Source: Saonia sp964398035 (lineage in GTDB: Bacteria; Bacteroidota; Bacteroidia; Flavobacteriales; Flavobacteriaceae). Taken from it: a DNA stretch of 27,669 nucleotides. Of this stretch, positions 1-8,694 are shown piece after piece; position 1 is the first letter of the stretch, and the number at the start of each line of letters is the position of its first letter. The notes below the pieces were generated by a model. The model did not search any database. It had not been told where the DNA came from and saw only the letters and a program-made list of their open reading frames with translations. The stretch spans positions 1 to 27,669 of the forward strand of contig CAYNLI010000028.1 in NCBI GenBank assembly GCA_964398035.1, written 5' to 3'. Made by a program: the position numbers and the translations under genes.

Positions 1-68
1 GGGAGCAGGGTTCTTTTTTTGGCAAAAGTTTAATGCGGTCTTTAAAATAGAATTAATTTTGATTTGAT

Positions 69-875
69 ATGAGAAGAAAGAACAAAGCCATATACACCGT
101 ATTGATTATGACATGTATTGTGGCTTTTTGGCTATTTGAAAATTTTTATACACCAGATACCTATTCAGCTACTAAAGGAGAAGGCTCTATAACAGAAGTT
201 ATAGAAAACTTTATGCCAAGTTCTACAACAGGAGTTGTTATTAATCACAATCACTTTTCTCTTTCATACAGTGAAAGGTATGAGCAGGCAGAATGGGTAG
301 CTTATACGCTTAAGAAAAGTCATTTAACTTATGATGATAGAAAGCGGCCTTATTTTATAGAAGACCCCAAAGTAAGGACTAAGTCCGCAGATTGGCATAA
401 TTATAAAGGTTCTGGTTATGACAGGGGGCACTTATGCCCTGCGGGAGATCGTCGTTTTTCTGAATATGCTTATAATGAAACTTTCTATACAAGTAATATT
501 ACCCCTCAGAACAACGATTTTAATGCAGGAGTATGGAACAGATTAGAAAAGCAGGTAAGGTATTGGGTAAAAAAACATGGAACATTACATATAGTGACTG
601 GTGGGATTTTAGAAAATGGATTAGCTACAATTGGAGATGAGGATGTGGCAATCCCTGACTATTTTTATAAGATAGTAAGTAGGGGTAGCATTGAAAATCC
701 AATCGTAATAGCCTTTTTGTTTCCACATGAAGAAAGCACATTGCCATTACAGAAATTTGCCGTTTCAATTGATGAGTTAGAAAGATTGACTGAAATCGAT
801 TTTTTTGAAAAAATGACCAACAGTCTTGAAAGTAAATTTGAAAGTGAAATAAGCATTAATGAATGGAAATTTTAG
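69..875 (+). CDS. DNA/RNA non-specific endonuclease (NUC1 family), membrane-anchored or secreted
   Basis: A 268-residue protein that probably hydrolyses DNA and RNA outside the cytoplasm. Residues about 7-24 are a hydrophobic segment after a basic start (MRRKNK), so it is either a signal sequence or an N-terminal anchor. The family signature is clear: YDRGHLCPAGD at 117-127 holds the DRGH motif with the catalytic His121, and SNITPQN at 142-148 followed by N152, W156 and E160 matches the metal-binding Asn/Glu helix of NucA/Serratia-type nucleases. I see no separate immunity gene in the window, which argues against a toxin role and for nutrient scavenging or housekeeping. The stop codon overlaps the rodA stop on the other strand. 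Start chosen at 69 because it gives the basic residues ahead of the hydrophobic stretch; Met14 would cut into it. Confidence 0.88.
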   Translation: MRRKNKAIYTVLIMTCIVAFWLFENFYTPDTYSATKGEGSITEVIENFMPSSTTGVVINHNHFSLSYSERYEQAEWVAYTLKKSHLTYDDRKRPYFIEDPKVRTKSADWHNYKGSGYDRGHLCPAGDRRFSEYAYNETFYTSNITPQNNDFNAGVWNRLEKQVRYWVKKHGTLHIVTGGILENGLATIGDEDVAIPDYFYKIVSRGSIENPIVIAFLFPHEESTLPLQKFAVSIDELERLTEIDFFEKMTNSLESKFESEISINEWKF

Positions 876-2161
876 CGCCATTCATTCAGTCTATTAGTGT
901 CCAATTTTAAAAAGATAAAAAGTAAAATTGAAAACCCTAACATACTTGATCCTCCATAACTAAAGAAGGGCAAGGGTATACCAATAGTTGGTAAAATACC
1001 AATGACCATTCCAATATTTATAAAATAATGAACCAATAGAATAGAAATGACTCCATAACCATACATTCTATTAAAGGCAGATCTTTGGCGTTCAGCTATG
1101 TGAACCAATCTTAGAAGCAGTAATGTAAAAATAATAATTACGGTTGTAGTACCTATAAACCCCCATTCTTCTCCTACTGTAGTAAATATATAATCTGAAT
1201 GTTGTTCTGGCACAAAACCTCCTTTTGTTCTTGTGCCTTCCAAAAAACCTTTGCCAAAAAAGCCTCCTGACTCAATGGCTTGTTCCGATTGGTAAGTGTT
1301 ATATCCTATAGTTTTTCTAATTTCCTCTAGCTTGTTTGGATCCTTTTCCAAACGTAGCCATAGACCAAACCTATCTCTGTGACGTTGTTCAAAAACAGAA
1401 TTAAAAACAAAATTTACAGAAAGTGAAAACGCAATGGCGATAACAAAAAATGAAAATATAGGGAAAATGGAAACTTTCAATGCTGCTTTTTTAAGTAGAA
1501 AGAAGAGAATGAGTATTAAACCTAATCCAATACCCACCCATATGGTTCCAAACATTAATGTAGTCACAAAAATGAGTATCAATAAAAAACCAATGGCTAA
1601 ATAAAATAAAGGAACGCCTTCTCTAAATAAAACAAATATCAGGGCAAGGAATACCAAGGCACTGCCAGGATCTGGTTGGGGTATAATTAAAATTGCAGGG
1701 ATAAAAATAATTAAGAAAGCATAGAGTTGGTCCTTTCTACGATTAATATCAGTCTGTATATCACTAAGGTACTTGGCTAATGCAAGAGCAGTTGCAATCT
1801 TTGCAAATTCTGATGGCTGTAAATTAAAAAATCCTAGGTTGTACCATGATGTTGCCCCGGCCACTGTTTTTCCTAAGACAAAAAGCCCAAGTAATGATAC
1901 CAAAGAAATAATATATAGAATGCTAGAAAATCGCTCAAAAAAGCTGGTTTCTAAAGCTAGAATAATTATTATTGCAATAATACTTACTGCAATAAAGAAC
2001 AATTGTTTGCCATAAAGCTGACTAAAATCAAAAATGGATGTAGCGTTTTCCGAATATGTGCTGGAATAAATATTGAGCCAACCAATACCTGCCAATAATA
2101 CATAAAGTAAAATGGTAAGCCAGTCAATCCTTTTTAGTACACTTTTACCAAACACGCTCAT
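872..2161 (-). CDS. rodA: RodA, SEDS-family peptidoglycan glycosyltransferase
   Basis: Polytopic inner-membrane protein of 429 residues that polymerises lipid II into glycan strands during lateral-wall growth, working with its cognate PBP2, encoded immediately upstream. SEDS hallmarks are visible: the PSEFAK motif at 116-121, PQPDPGSA at 161-168, the extracellular PEQHSDYIF motif at 318-326, whose Asp323 aligns with the Asp implicated in catalysis in other RodA proteins, and the C-terminal PFFSYGGSS at 398-406. About ten hydrophobic segments can be counted. It is longer than the usual 370-380 residues, the excess lying roughly at 255-295 in a charged loop; similar long forms are known to me from Bacteroidota. 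The start overlaps the PBP2 end by 17 bases, so translation is likely coupled. Last gene of the mre operon. Confidence 0.95.
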   Translation of the reverse strand: MSVFGKSVLKRIDWLTILLYVLLAGIGWLNIYSSTYSENATSIFDFSQLYGKQLFFIAVSIIAIIIILALETSFFERFSSILYIISLVSLLGLFVLGKTVAGATSWYNLGFFNLQPSEFAKIATALALAKYLSDIQTDINRRKDQLYAFLIIFIPAILIIPQPDPGSALVFLALIFVLFREGVPLFYLAIGFLLILIFVTTLMFGTIWVGIGLGLILILFFLLKKAALKVSIFPIFSFFVIAIAFSLSVNFVFNSVFEQRHRDRFGLWLRLEKDPNKLEEIRKTIGYNTYQSEQAIESGGFFGKGFLEGTRTKGGFVPEQHSDYIFTTVGEEWGFIGTTTVIIIFTLLLLRLVHIAERQRSAFNRMYGYGVISILLVHYFINIGMVIGILPTIGIPLPFFSYGGSSMLGFSILLFIFLKLDTNRLNEWR

Positions 2162-3998
2162 TTATCTTGAATGGTTGTCCACTATAAGGTTTGGCATATT
2201 CATGCTCCAGGGTTTTCTCTAACATTCTTTGCTCCAAATCTTTTCGGGATATTTCTCCTTTTAAATATTTTTCAATTAAAAGTGACGCTATATGGCCCGC
2301 GTATCTAGAGCCAAAATACCCATTTTCTATATATACTGCAATGGCTATTTTTGGGTTTTCTACAGGAGCAAATGCCACAAAAACTGAATGATCGGTAAGT
2401 TGGGTTCGCACCCCATCTATTATAGTGTAATTTTCTACAGTACCTGTTTTTCCTGCAATTTCAATTCCATTTACCCGTACCCATCTTGCTGTTCCTCGTT
2501 TATATACATCTGCCATACCTTTAACAATAGGCTCAAAGTGTTCTTTGTCAATAGTAGTATATTTTGGTTTTGTAAATTTAGAATCAATTGTCTCTCCAGT
2601 AATTTTCTTTATAATATGAGGAGTGTAAAAATACCCTCTGTTGGCTATTGCTGCAGTCATATTGGCCAGTTGAATAGGGGTTGTAGCAATTTCACCTTGA
2701 CCTATGGAGTTAGAGATGATATATGAAGAAGACCAACGATTGTCTCCATAAATCCTGTCATAATATTCTTTGTTGGGGATTCTTCCGGGACTTCCAGTAT
2801 ATAAATCTGATCCCAAATAACCTCCAAGGCCAAAACTCTTCATATGTTTTTCCCAAACATCCATGCCCTCATCTGTTGTGGGATATTTATCATATATTTT
2901 TCTAAAAACATGAGCAAAATATGCATTACAGGATTCATAAATCCCAGTGTTCATGTTACGCAATCCACCGCCACAGTGACATCCTCTTTTAGTTTTGCCT
3001 ACATAAAAACCATGATAACACCTAACTTGTGTTTCGGTTGTTATTACTCCTTCTTGTAGCGCAATCAATGCATTGAGGGTTTTAAAAGGAGATCCAGGTG
3101 AGGGTTGTGCCAAAATAGAGCGATCCCAAGTAGGTTTCGCTATAGAATCATAATATAGTTTGCTGTAATTTTTTGATCGTTCCCTGCCTACCAAAAGAGA
3201 TGGGTCATATGAAGGGCCAGATATCATAGCTAAAATTTCTCCAGAACTTGGCTCAATGGCGACTATGCCACCCCGTTTTCCGTGCATTAATTTTTCTCCG
3301 TATTCCTGTAAAATTTTATCTATGGTAATATGAATGTCTTTTCCTTGTTCGGGAATGGTATCCAGTACTCCACCCTTATATGGGCCTAAATCTCTATTAA
3401 AACGGTCTTTTTGTATGTATTGAACCCCTTTCTTTCCCCTTAAGACATCTTCATATTGTTTTTCAACACCAGTTCTGCCTGTAAGCTCCCCTGCTATGTA
3501 GTATTTGTTTTTTGCTAAATCACTATTGTTTACTTCACTAATGTACCCCAGAACATTGGCGGCACTTTTTGTTGCGTAATCTCTAAGAGATCTTTTTTGA
3601 ATATAAAAGCCCTCATATTTTCTCATTTTCTCCTGCAACCTAGCATAATCTTTTTTAGATAACTGAGGGACCACAACAGAAGGTAATCTAGGAGAATAAA
3701 TTCTAGCTCTTTTCAATTTTCTGATAAACAGCTCTTTGTCTATGCCTAATAGGCTACAAAATTCTAAGGTGTCCAAAGGTTTTACTTCCCTAGGGGTGAC
3801 CATTACATCATATGCCGGTTGATTGGCGACCATAAGCTCACCATTACGGTCGTAGATGTAGCCTCGTTCAGGATAGTCATAAATTGCTTTTACAGCAGTG
3901 TCTTCTGGTGAAAAACTAAAAATCTGCAAATAAGAAAGCCTGCCTATAAAGGTGATGCCTATAATGATAATGATGGAAGATAACAGAATTTTTTTCAT
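2145..3998 (-). CDS. mrdA: Penicillin-binding protein 2 (class B transpeptidase of the elongasome)
   Basis: Monofunctional D,D-transpeptidase of 617 residues that cross-links peptidoglycan made by RodA. It has one N-terminal membrane anchor (about 4-26), a pedestal region that includes the RGYIYDRNG box at 45-53, and a C-terminal transpeptidase domain with all three active-site motifs: S303-P-F-K306 (nucleophile Ser303), S356-C-N358 and K517-T-G-T520. Between the first two motifs lie Cys327, His329, Cys340, His341 and Cys342, a possible metal site (see findings). The final 30 residues or so are a hydrophilic tail. The start overlaps the mreD stop in an ATGA arrangement and the end overlaps rodA, giving the usual mreD-pbp2-rodA coupling. 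The product is certain at family level; mrdA is used because of the rodA neighbour. Confidence 0.95.
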   Translation of the reverse strand: MKKILLSSIIIIIGITFIGRLSYLQIFSFSPEDTAVKAIYDYPERGYIYDRNGELMVANQPAYDVMVTPREVKPLDTLEFCSLLGIDKELFIRKLKRARIYSPRLPSVVVPQLSKKDYARLQEKMRKYEGFYIQKRSLRDYATKSAANVLGYISEVNNSDLAKNKYYIAGELTGRTGVEKQYEDVLRGKKGVQYIQKDRFNRDLGPYKGGVLDTIPEQGKDIHITIDKILQEYGEKLMHGKRGGIVAIEPSSGEILAMISGPSYDPSLLVGRERSKNYSKLYYDSIAKPTWDRSILAQPSPGSPFKTLNALIALQEGVITTETQVRCYHGFYVGKTKRGCHCGGGLRNMNTGIYESCNAYFAHVFRKIYDKYPTTDEGMDVWEKHMKSFGLGGYLGSDLYTGSPGRIPNKEYYDRIYGDNRWSSSYIISNSIGQGEIATTPIQLANMTAAIANRGYFYTPHIIKKITGETIDSKFTKPKYTTIDKEHFEPIVKGMADVYKRGTARWVRVNGIEIAGKTGTVENYTIIDGVRTQLTDHSVFVAFAPVENPKIAIAVYIENGYFGSRYAGHIASLLIEKYLKGEISRKDLEQRMLEKTLEHEYAKPYSGQPFKINERVW

Positions 3999-4504
3999 TC
4001 TTTCCCAATGCTAAAAAGTGAACTAAGGAGTAAACTTATTACTAAAGTACCACAAAAAGTGAAAATTGTTTTCTTCAAAATTAAAAGCAAATTTGATATG
4101 CTAAAAATTTCTAGTGAAAAAAAGACGAAGTGGTGTGTTATAATCAATAACGCTAAAAAGGTAATTTGTTGTGCCTTGGTAGAACTGTTTAGTTTAAAGC
4201 TTTGAAATTCATAATTAACGCCAAAGACAAATCGCATAATTGTAGGCCTTAGAAATGCAATGGTGACAATTGAAGCGGAATGTAATGCTAAGGTGTCAGA
4301 AAAAATATCTATACATAACCCTAGAGAAAATGCAGTGATAATAAAAGCGCTCTTATTTTCTTTTATGGGGTACCAGTATAAAAAAAGAATGTATACAAAA
4401 GGGTTTATGTAGCCTAAAAAGTTTAATTTATTAAACACCAAAACCTGTACAAGTACAAGTAGAACAAACCTAGTTATATTTATAAAGTAATAATTACGGG
4501 ACAT
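3995..4504 (-). CDS. mreD: MreD-like rod-shape-determining membrane protein
   Basis: A small, very hydrophobic protein of 169 residues with about five predicted membrane spans. MreD sequences are poorly conserved and I identify it mainly by size, hydrophobicity and position between mreC and the PBP2 gene; a polar or acidic residue within a span (for example Asp84 near LCIDIFSD) is also typical. It links MreC and the RodA-PBP2 synthase in the inner membrane. Its start overlaps the mreC end by 11 bases and its stop overlaps the PBP2 start by 4, so all three are probably co-translated. The family assignment is context-supported rather than motif-proven. Confidence 0.85.
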   Translation of the reverse strand: MSRNYYFINITRFVLLVLVQVLVFNKLNFLGYINPFVYILFLYWYPIKENKSAFIITAFSLGLCIDIFSDTLALHSASIVTIAFLRPTIMRFVFGVNYEFQSFKLNSSTKAQQITFLALLIITHHFVFFSLEIFSISNLLLILKKTIFTFCGTLVISLLLSSLFSIGKE

Positions 4505-5312
4505 TTTCTATTTTAGATTCCAATTCTTGTATTTCAGGTCTATTTATATTGTTGACTATATATATGTTTTTAACATTGGCCATATCATTGAACAATTGAA
4601 CATCTATATTATATTGGGTTTGGGAAACATTTAGGGCATAATTTTTAATAACACCTATAGGGATGTTTTCTGGAAAAATACTGGACATAGCTCCTGTTGT
4701 TATGGTATCACCAACATGTAAAGGAACAGATCTTGGAATATCCACTAACTGTACTACGTCATATCTTTTTGTATCCCAAACCAAAGAGCCAAAATAGTTT
4801 GTGTTTTTTATTTTAGCATTTATATTGGATATGGTGTTGAGTATGCTCTGTACTTTTCCGTAGTTAGATGAAGTGTAGTCTACAATTCCAAGAATGCCTT
4901 TATCTGTTATAACACCCATGTCCTGTTCAATGCCATCACTTTTTCCCTTATTTATTGTGAGGTAATTCCTAGGGCTAGCATAACTGTTTTTAATGATTTT
5001 TGCAGAAGTTATAAAATAATCAATGTTACTTGTATCTATCTTAATGGAATCTTCTTCTTTTTTATTGAACAAAAGTGTTCTCAGGTTTCTATTCTCTTGT
5101 ACCAGTCTTTTGTTTTGTTCCCTTAAATCAAAATAAGAAGAGGCATTGCTGGACATATTATAGACGCTTCCAGAAATTTGATTTGCAGAATTAAAAAACT
5201 TTGACCTATGGTATGAATGTGATTGAATGGTGAAACTTAATGCAATAGTCATCAATAAGATATAAAGTAAGGTGATTTTATATCGAATTATAAAATTGAT
5301 AATCTGCTGCAT
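4494..5312 (-). CDS. mreC: MreC, periplasmic elongasome scaffold
   Basis: A 272-residue bitopic protein with a short cytoplasmic tail, one membrane span at about 10-27, a coiled-coil segment around 58-92 containing REQNKRLVQENRNLR, and a beta-rich periplasmic domain. That domain carries the MreC-type stretch YLTINKGKSDGIEQDMGVI and the following KGILGIVDY. MreC dimers or filaments bind PBP2 and switch on RodA-PBP2. The gene lies 46 bases downstream of mreB and overlaps mreD. Its length is normal for the family. The ATG at 5312 gives a compact N-terminus ahead of the membrane span, and no better start is visible. Confidence 0.95.
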   Translation of the reverse strand: MQQIINFIIRYKITLLYILLMTIALSFTIQSHSYHRSKFFNSANQISGSVYNMSSNASSYFDLREQNKRLVQENRNLRTLLFNKKEEDSIKIDTSNIDYFITSAKIIKNSYASPRNYLTINKGKSDGIEQDMGVITDKGILGIVDYTSSNYGKVQSILNTISNINAKIKNTNYFGSLVWDTKRYDVVQLVDIPRSVPLHVGDTITTGAMSSIFPENIPIGVIKNYALNVSQTQYNIDVQLFNDMANVKNIYIVNNINRPEIQELESKIENVP

Positions 5313-5358
5313 TCACTTTTTGTTTTAGCAAACCATTAAAAAAGTCTCAAAGAAGCAC

Positions 5359-6387
5359 TTACTTGATGAGGATACTCTTGTAACGTTCTAGGTTTTTTAA
5401 TGCAATCCCTGTGCCTCTTACTACGGCCCTTAACGGGTCTTCTGCAATATATACTGGTAAATCTGTTTTTAGGGACAAGCGTTTGTCCAATCCTCTGAGC
5501 ATTGATCCGCCTCCAGCCATATAGATTCCGGTATTGTATATATCTGCCGCCAGTTCCGGAGGTGTTTGGGATAAAGTTTCCATAACGGCATCCTCCACTC
5601 TAAGAATGGATTTGTCCAATGCTTTGGCAATCTCCCTATAGGAGATGGTTACTTGTTTGGGTTTCCCAGTCAATAAATCCCTGCCTTGGACTGACATGTC
5701 TTCTGGTGGGCTTTGTAAATCTTCTATGGCTGATCCAATTTGTATTTTGATGTTTTCAGCACTGCTTTCCCCTACATATAAATTATGTTGGGTTCGCATA
5801 TAGTATATAATATCGTTTGTAAATACATCACCTGCAATTTTCACAGACTTGTCACAGACAATTCCACCAAGGGCAATTACTGCAATTTCAGTAGTACCAC
5901 CACCTATATCCACAATCATATTTCCTTTTGGCTGCATAATATCCAGACCAATACCTATGGCTGCGGCCATAGGCTCATGGATTAGATAGACTTCTTTTCC
6001 ATTTACTCTTTCTGCGGATTCCTTAACGGCTCGCATTTCAACTTCTGTTATGCCAGAAGGAATACAAATAACCAACCGCAATGCCGGAGGAAACCATTTC
6101 TTTTTTAATGCGGGAATATTTTTGATGAACATCATCAACATTTTTTCGGAAGCATCAAAATCCGCGATTACACCATCTTTTAGAGGTCTGATTGTTTTGA
6201 TGTTTTCATGGGTCTTGCCCTGCATCAAATTGGCTTCTCTGCCAACTGCAATGATTTTCCCTGTAATTCGATCTCTTGCCACAATAGATGGGCTATCTAC
6301 TACTACTTTATCCATGTGGATGATAAGAGTATTGGCGGTACCTAAATCAATAGCTATCTCTTCGGTCAAGAAATCAAAAAATCCCAT
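5359..6387 (-). CDS. mreB: MreB, actin-like rod-shape determinant
   Basis: A 342-residue bacterial actin that forms membrane-bound filaments guiding the elongasome. The N-terminus MGFFDFLTEE looks like the short amphipathic membrane-binding segment. The nucleotide-binding signatures are present: DLGTANT at 14-20 (phosphate 1), VDIGGGTTEIAV at 159-170 (phosphate 2) and the adenosine motif YMAGGGSMLRGLD near 289-301. The length is typical. It is the first gene of mreB-mreC-mreD-PBP2-rodA. A likely sigma-A promoter lies in the 56-base gap before it, so the operon need not depend on read-through from purH. Nothing unusual is seen. Confidence 0.98.
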   Translation of the reverse strand: MGFFDFLTEEIAIDLGTANTLIIHMDKVVVDSPSIVARDRITGKIIAVGREANLMQGKTHENIKTIRPLKDGVIADFDASEKMLMMFIKNIPALKKKWFPPALRLVICIPSGITEVEMRAVKESAERVNGKEVYLIHEPMAAAIGIGLDIMQPKGNMIVDIGGGTTEIAVIALGGIVCDKSVKIAGDVFTNDIIYYMRTQHNLYVGESSAENIKIQIGSAIEDLQSPPEDMSVQGRDLLTGKPKQVTISYREIAKALDKSILRVEDAVMETLSQTPPELAADIYNTGIYMAGGGSMLRGLDKRLSLKTDLPVYIAEDPLRAVVRGTGIALKNLERYKSILIK

Positions 6388-6410
6388 TTATTATTAGTTT
6401 CGTTTGGGTT

Positions 6411-6441
6411 TAAAAGTAAGTTTTATCGATGAAAGAAGCAA
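6411..6441 (-). promoter_or_regulatory. Candidate sigma-A promoter of the mreB operon
   Basis: On the minus strand TTG (6439-6441) is followed 20 bases later by TACTTTTA (6411-6418), seven of eight positions of the Bacteroidota -7 consensus TAnnTTTG. It would start a transcript with a leader of about 17-20 bases ahead of the mreB ATG at 6387. The element lies wholly in the purH-mreB gap. Confidence 0.4.
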
Positions 6442-6443
6442 GA

Positions 6444-7976
6444 TTAATGTTTAAAATGTCTAGTTCCTGTCATTACCATGGAAACTCCATTTTCATTACA
6501 GTAATCTACACTCAATTGATCCTTTATAGAGCCACCTGGCTGTATAACACTTTTAACACCTGCTTTATTGGCAATTTCCACACAATCCGGGAATGGAAAG
6601 AATGCATCACTTGCCATTACAGCGCCATTTAAATCAAAATTAAAAGACTGTGCTTTATGAATGGCTTGGTTAAGGGCATCTACTCTAGAAGTCTGCCCAG
6701 TTCCACTGGCACATAATTGTTTGTTTTTAGCCAAAACAATAGTATTGCTCTTAGTGTGTTTACAGAGCTTGGAAGCAAAAATAAGGTCTTCCAATTCACT
6801 ATCTGTAGGTTTTGAGGTTGTGACGTTTGACAAGTCTGAAAGTGCATCGGTCACATTGTCTTTGTCTTGAACAAGGATTCCGTTTAAACATGTTCTAACA
6901 GATGTTTCAGGTAATTCAATATCGTTTAGGATAAGGATAATTCTGTTCTTTTTGCCCTTTATAATTTCTAAAGCGGCTGCTGAATAACTTGGTGCAATGA
7001 CAACCTCACAGAATAATTTATGTATTTCTTCTGCTGTTGCCACATCAATTTCTTTGTTGCTGATCAGAACACCGCCAAAAGCGGAAACTGGGTCTCCAGC
7101 CAAAGCATCAACATAGGCTTGGTGAAGTGTATCTCTCATGGCCAGCCCACATGCATTGTTATGTTTTAAAATGGCAAAAGTGGGTTTGTCATTTTTAAAC
7201 TCGTTCATTAAGTTTACAGCGGCATCAACATCCAGCAAATTATTATAGGATAATTCTTTACCGTGAAGTTTGCTGAATATGGCATCAAAATCACCAAAGA
7301 AAAATCCTTTTTGATGTGGATTTTCTCCATAGCGAAGTACTTGTCCATTAGTTTCACTTATTTTTAATACGGCCTCTTCATGGTTTTTATTAAAATAATT
7401 GAAAATAGCCGTATCATAATGTGAAGAGACATTGAATGCCTTTGAAGCAAAACGTTTGCGGTCTTCTAGTGTGGTATTACCGTTTCCAGAAGAAATTACC
7501 TCTAGAAAATCAGCATAATCTTCCATAGATGAGACACAGATGACATCTTTGTAATTCTTGGCTGCGGCGCGTATCAAGGAAATGCCACCTATGTCGATCT
7601 TTTCAATAATATCTTGTTCAGAGGCGCCACTGGCAACTGTTTTTTCAAAAGGATATAAATCCACAATTACAATATCCAATTGGGGGATATTAAACTCCTT
7701 TAGTTGAGCTACATCATTTTCATTGCCCTGTCTGTTTAAAATACCTCCAAAAACCTTTGGGTGCAATGTTTTTACCCTGCCGCCAAGGATAGAAGGGTAG
7801 CTGGTGACATCTTCTACAGCAACAACATCTATTCCTAAATCTTTAATGAATTTTTCAGTTCCCCCTGTGGAATAAATGGTTATTCCCAGTTCATTGAATT
7901 TTTTTACAATTGGTTCTAGACCATCTTTGTGAAAAACAGAAATAAGAGCTGAAGAAGCTTTTTTAGAAGTACTCAT
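6444..7976 (-). CDS. purH: Bifunctional AICAR transformylase / IMP cyclohydrolase
   Basis: Cytoplasmic enzyme of 510 residues for the last two steps of de novo purine synthesis: formyl transfer from 10-formyl-tetrahydrofolate to AICAR, then ring closure to IMP. The N-terminal MGS-like cyclohydrolase domain (about 1-195) includes STGGT at 36-40 and GGRVKTLHPK at 65-74. The transformylase domain has RYGENPHQ at 215-222, the catalytic KHNNACG at 271-277, SDAFFPFPD at 456-464, QPGGSIKD at 479-486 and the terminal TGTRHFKH. The frame stays open upstream to a GTG at 8009, but the ATG at 7976 (MSTSKKASSA) fits family length, and the GTG lies on the predicted -7 box, so I use 7976. Confidence 0.97.
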   Translation of the reverse strand: MSTSKKASSALISVFHKDGLEPIVKKFNELGITIYSTGGTEKFIKDLGIDVVAVEDVTSYPSILGGRVKTLHPKVFGGILNRQGNENDVAQLKEFNIPQLDIVIVDLYPFEKTVASGASEQDIIEKIDIGGISLIRAAAKNYKDVICVSSMEDYADFLEVISSGNGNTTLEDRKRFASKAFNVSSHYDTAIFNYFNKNHEEAVLKISETNGQVLRYGENPHQKGFFFGDFDAIFSKLHGKELSYNNLLDVDAAVNLMNEFKNDKPTFAILKHNNACGLAMRDTLHQAYVDALAGDPVSAFGGVLISNKEIDVATAEEIHKLFCEVVIAPSYSAAALEIIKGKKNRIILILNDIELPETSVRTCLNGILVQDKDNVTDALSDLSNVTTSKPTDSELEDLIFASKLCKHTKSNTIVLAKNKQLCASGTGQTSRVDALNQAIHKAQSFNFDLNGAVMASDAFFPFPDCVEIANKAGVKSVIQPGGSIKDQLSVDYCNENGVSMVMTGTRHFKH

Positions 7977-8008
7977 TTTTATGTGCTTAGTTAGAAAAAT
8001 TAAGAACA

Positions 8009-8016
8009 CAAAAATA
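8009..8016 (-). promoter_or_regulatory. Candidate -7 promoter element of purH
   Basis: The minus strand reads TATTTTTG, a full match to the Bacteroidota -7 consensus TAnnTTTG, about 32 bases before the purH ATG. No clear TTG -33 element is seen at the expected distance, only a T-rich stretch, so the call rests on the -7 box and its position. Confidence 0.35.
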
Positions 8017-8068
8017 CTTTTTTTGAAGCTAGAAAACCGCTTAGGTTATTAACAAAACAACTAAAGTT

Positions 8069-8521
8069 TTAAAGAATTTTGGCAACTTCTTCATTCACAA
8101 ATTCCAAAAAGCGTTCATCTTCTTGGGTAAATGGATCTGGAGTGTTGGAATCAATATCTATTTGCCCAATATTTTTCCCATTTACAAATAAGGGAATTAC
8201 AATTTCTGCCTTTACGGTAATGCTACAAGCTATATAATTATCCTGTGCCATTACGTCTGGCACAATAAAATTTTTGTTGGATTCCGCTACCTGCCCGCAA
8301 ATCCCTTTTCCAAAGGGAATAATGATATGGTCAGTAGGTTCTCCCGCATAAGAGCCTAATTTTAACTCTTTTTTATCTCCGTTTTTAAAATAAAACCCTA
8401 TCCAATCATAATGATGAATACTTTTTTTTAGCAAATCACAAATTTGTTGAAGCTTCTCGGAAACATCTAAATCTGTGTTTTTGGTTATTGATGAAATAGT
8501 TGGTTTTAGTTGTACAAACAT
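8069..8521 (-). CDS. GAF-domain protein, probable free methionine-(R)-sulfoxide reductase
   Basis: A 150-residue protein made of a single GAF domain. The pattern resembles fRMsr enzymes, which reduce free methionine-R-sulfoxide with paired cysteines: DWIGFYF at 39-45, GKGICGQV at 71-78 with Cys75, YIACS at 96-100 with Cys99, EIVIPL at 106-111 and the DIDS box at 122-125 followed by FTQEDERFLE. Cys75 and Cys99 correspond to two of the three redox cysteines of the E. coli enzyme. The third, which should fall about ten residues after Cys75, is not present, as in some other members. The position after the 93-base purH gap and a separate promoter-like box suggest independent expression. A non-enzymatic small-molecule sensor remains possible. 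Confidence 0.72.
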   Translation of the reverse strand: MFVQLKPTISSITKNTDLDVSEKLQQICDLLKKSIHHYDWIGFYFKNGDKKELKLGSYAGEPTDHIIIPFGKGICGQVAESNKNFIVPDVMAQDNYIACSITVKAEIVIPLFVNGKNIGQIDIDSNTPDPFTQEDERFLEFVNEEVAKIL

Positions 8522-8548
8522 TTTAGTTTCTAGTTGATTTTTTCATTT

Positions 8549-8556
8549 CAAAATTA
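8549..8556 (-). promoter_or_regulatory. Candidate -7 promoter element of the GAF-domain gene
   Basis: The minus strand reads TAATTTTG, a full match to TAnnTTTG, about 28 bases before the ATG at 8521. There is no good -33 TTG at the usual spacing. The rest of the 173-base divergent gap (8522-8694) holds no further convincing promoter that I can see for the plus-strand gene at 8695. Confidence 0.35.
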
Positions 8557-8694
8557 CAACAATCTATGGGGGATAAGATTGATGTTAAATGGTTTAATAC
8601 TTATGTTTTTTAGGAATTCATTTTTAAGTTAAATGTTAAAATTCAGCATTTCAATGATTTGTAATGTAAGGAGTTCCTTTTTTTTATACTAAAA

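Noticed and set aside
20..36. TGGCA...TGC sequence near the window start as a sigma-54 promoter
   Set aside because: The GG and GC are 14 rather than 12 bases apart, so the spacing is wrong for sigma-54.
54..61. TAATTTTG, a full -7 box match before the endonuclease gene
   Set aside because: It ends only eight bases before the ATG, which would make an almost leaderless transcript, and no TTG stands at the right distance. The upstream promoter may lie outside the window.
6050..6397. Long open frames antisense to mreB, groEL, PBP2 and topA
   Set aside because: They lie wholly inside strongly conserved genes on the other strand, have no recognisable domains and are rich in residues expected from reverse reading.
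7977..8009. Eleven-residue N-terminal extension of PurH from a GTG
   Set aside because: The extension begins on the predicted -7 box and is hydrophobic and unlike PurH; the ATG at 7976 fits the family.
8668..8673. AAGGAG as a Shine-Dalgarno sequence for the barrel gene
   Set aside because: It lies 21 bases before the ATG at 8695, too far for ribosome binding, and no closer in-frame start is available.
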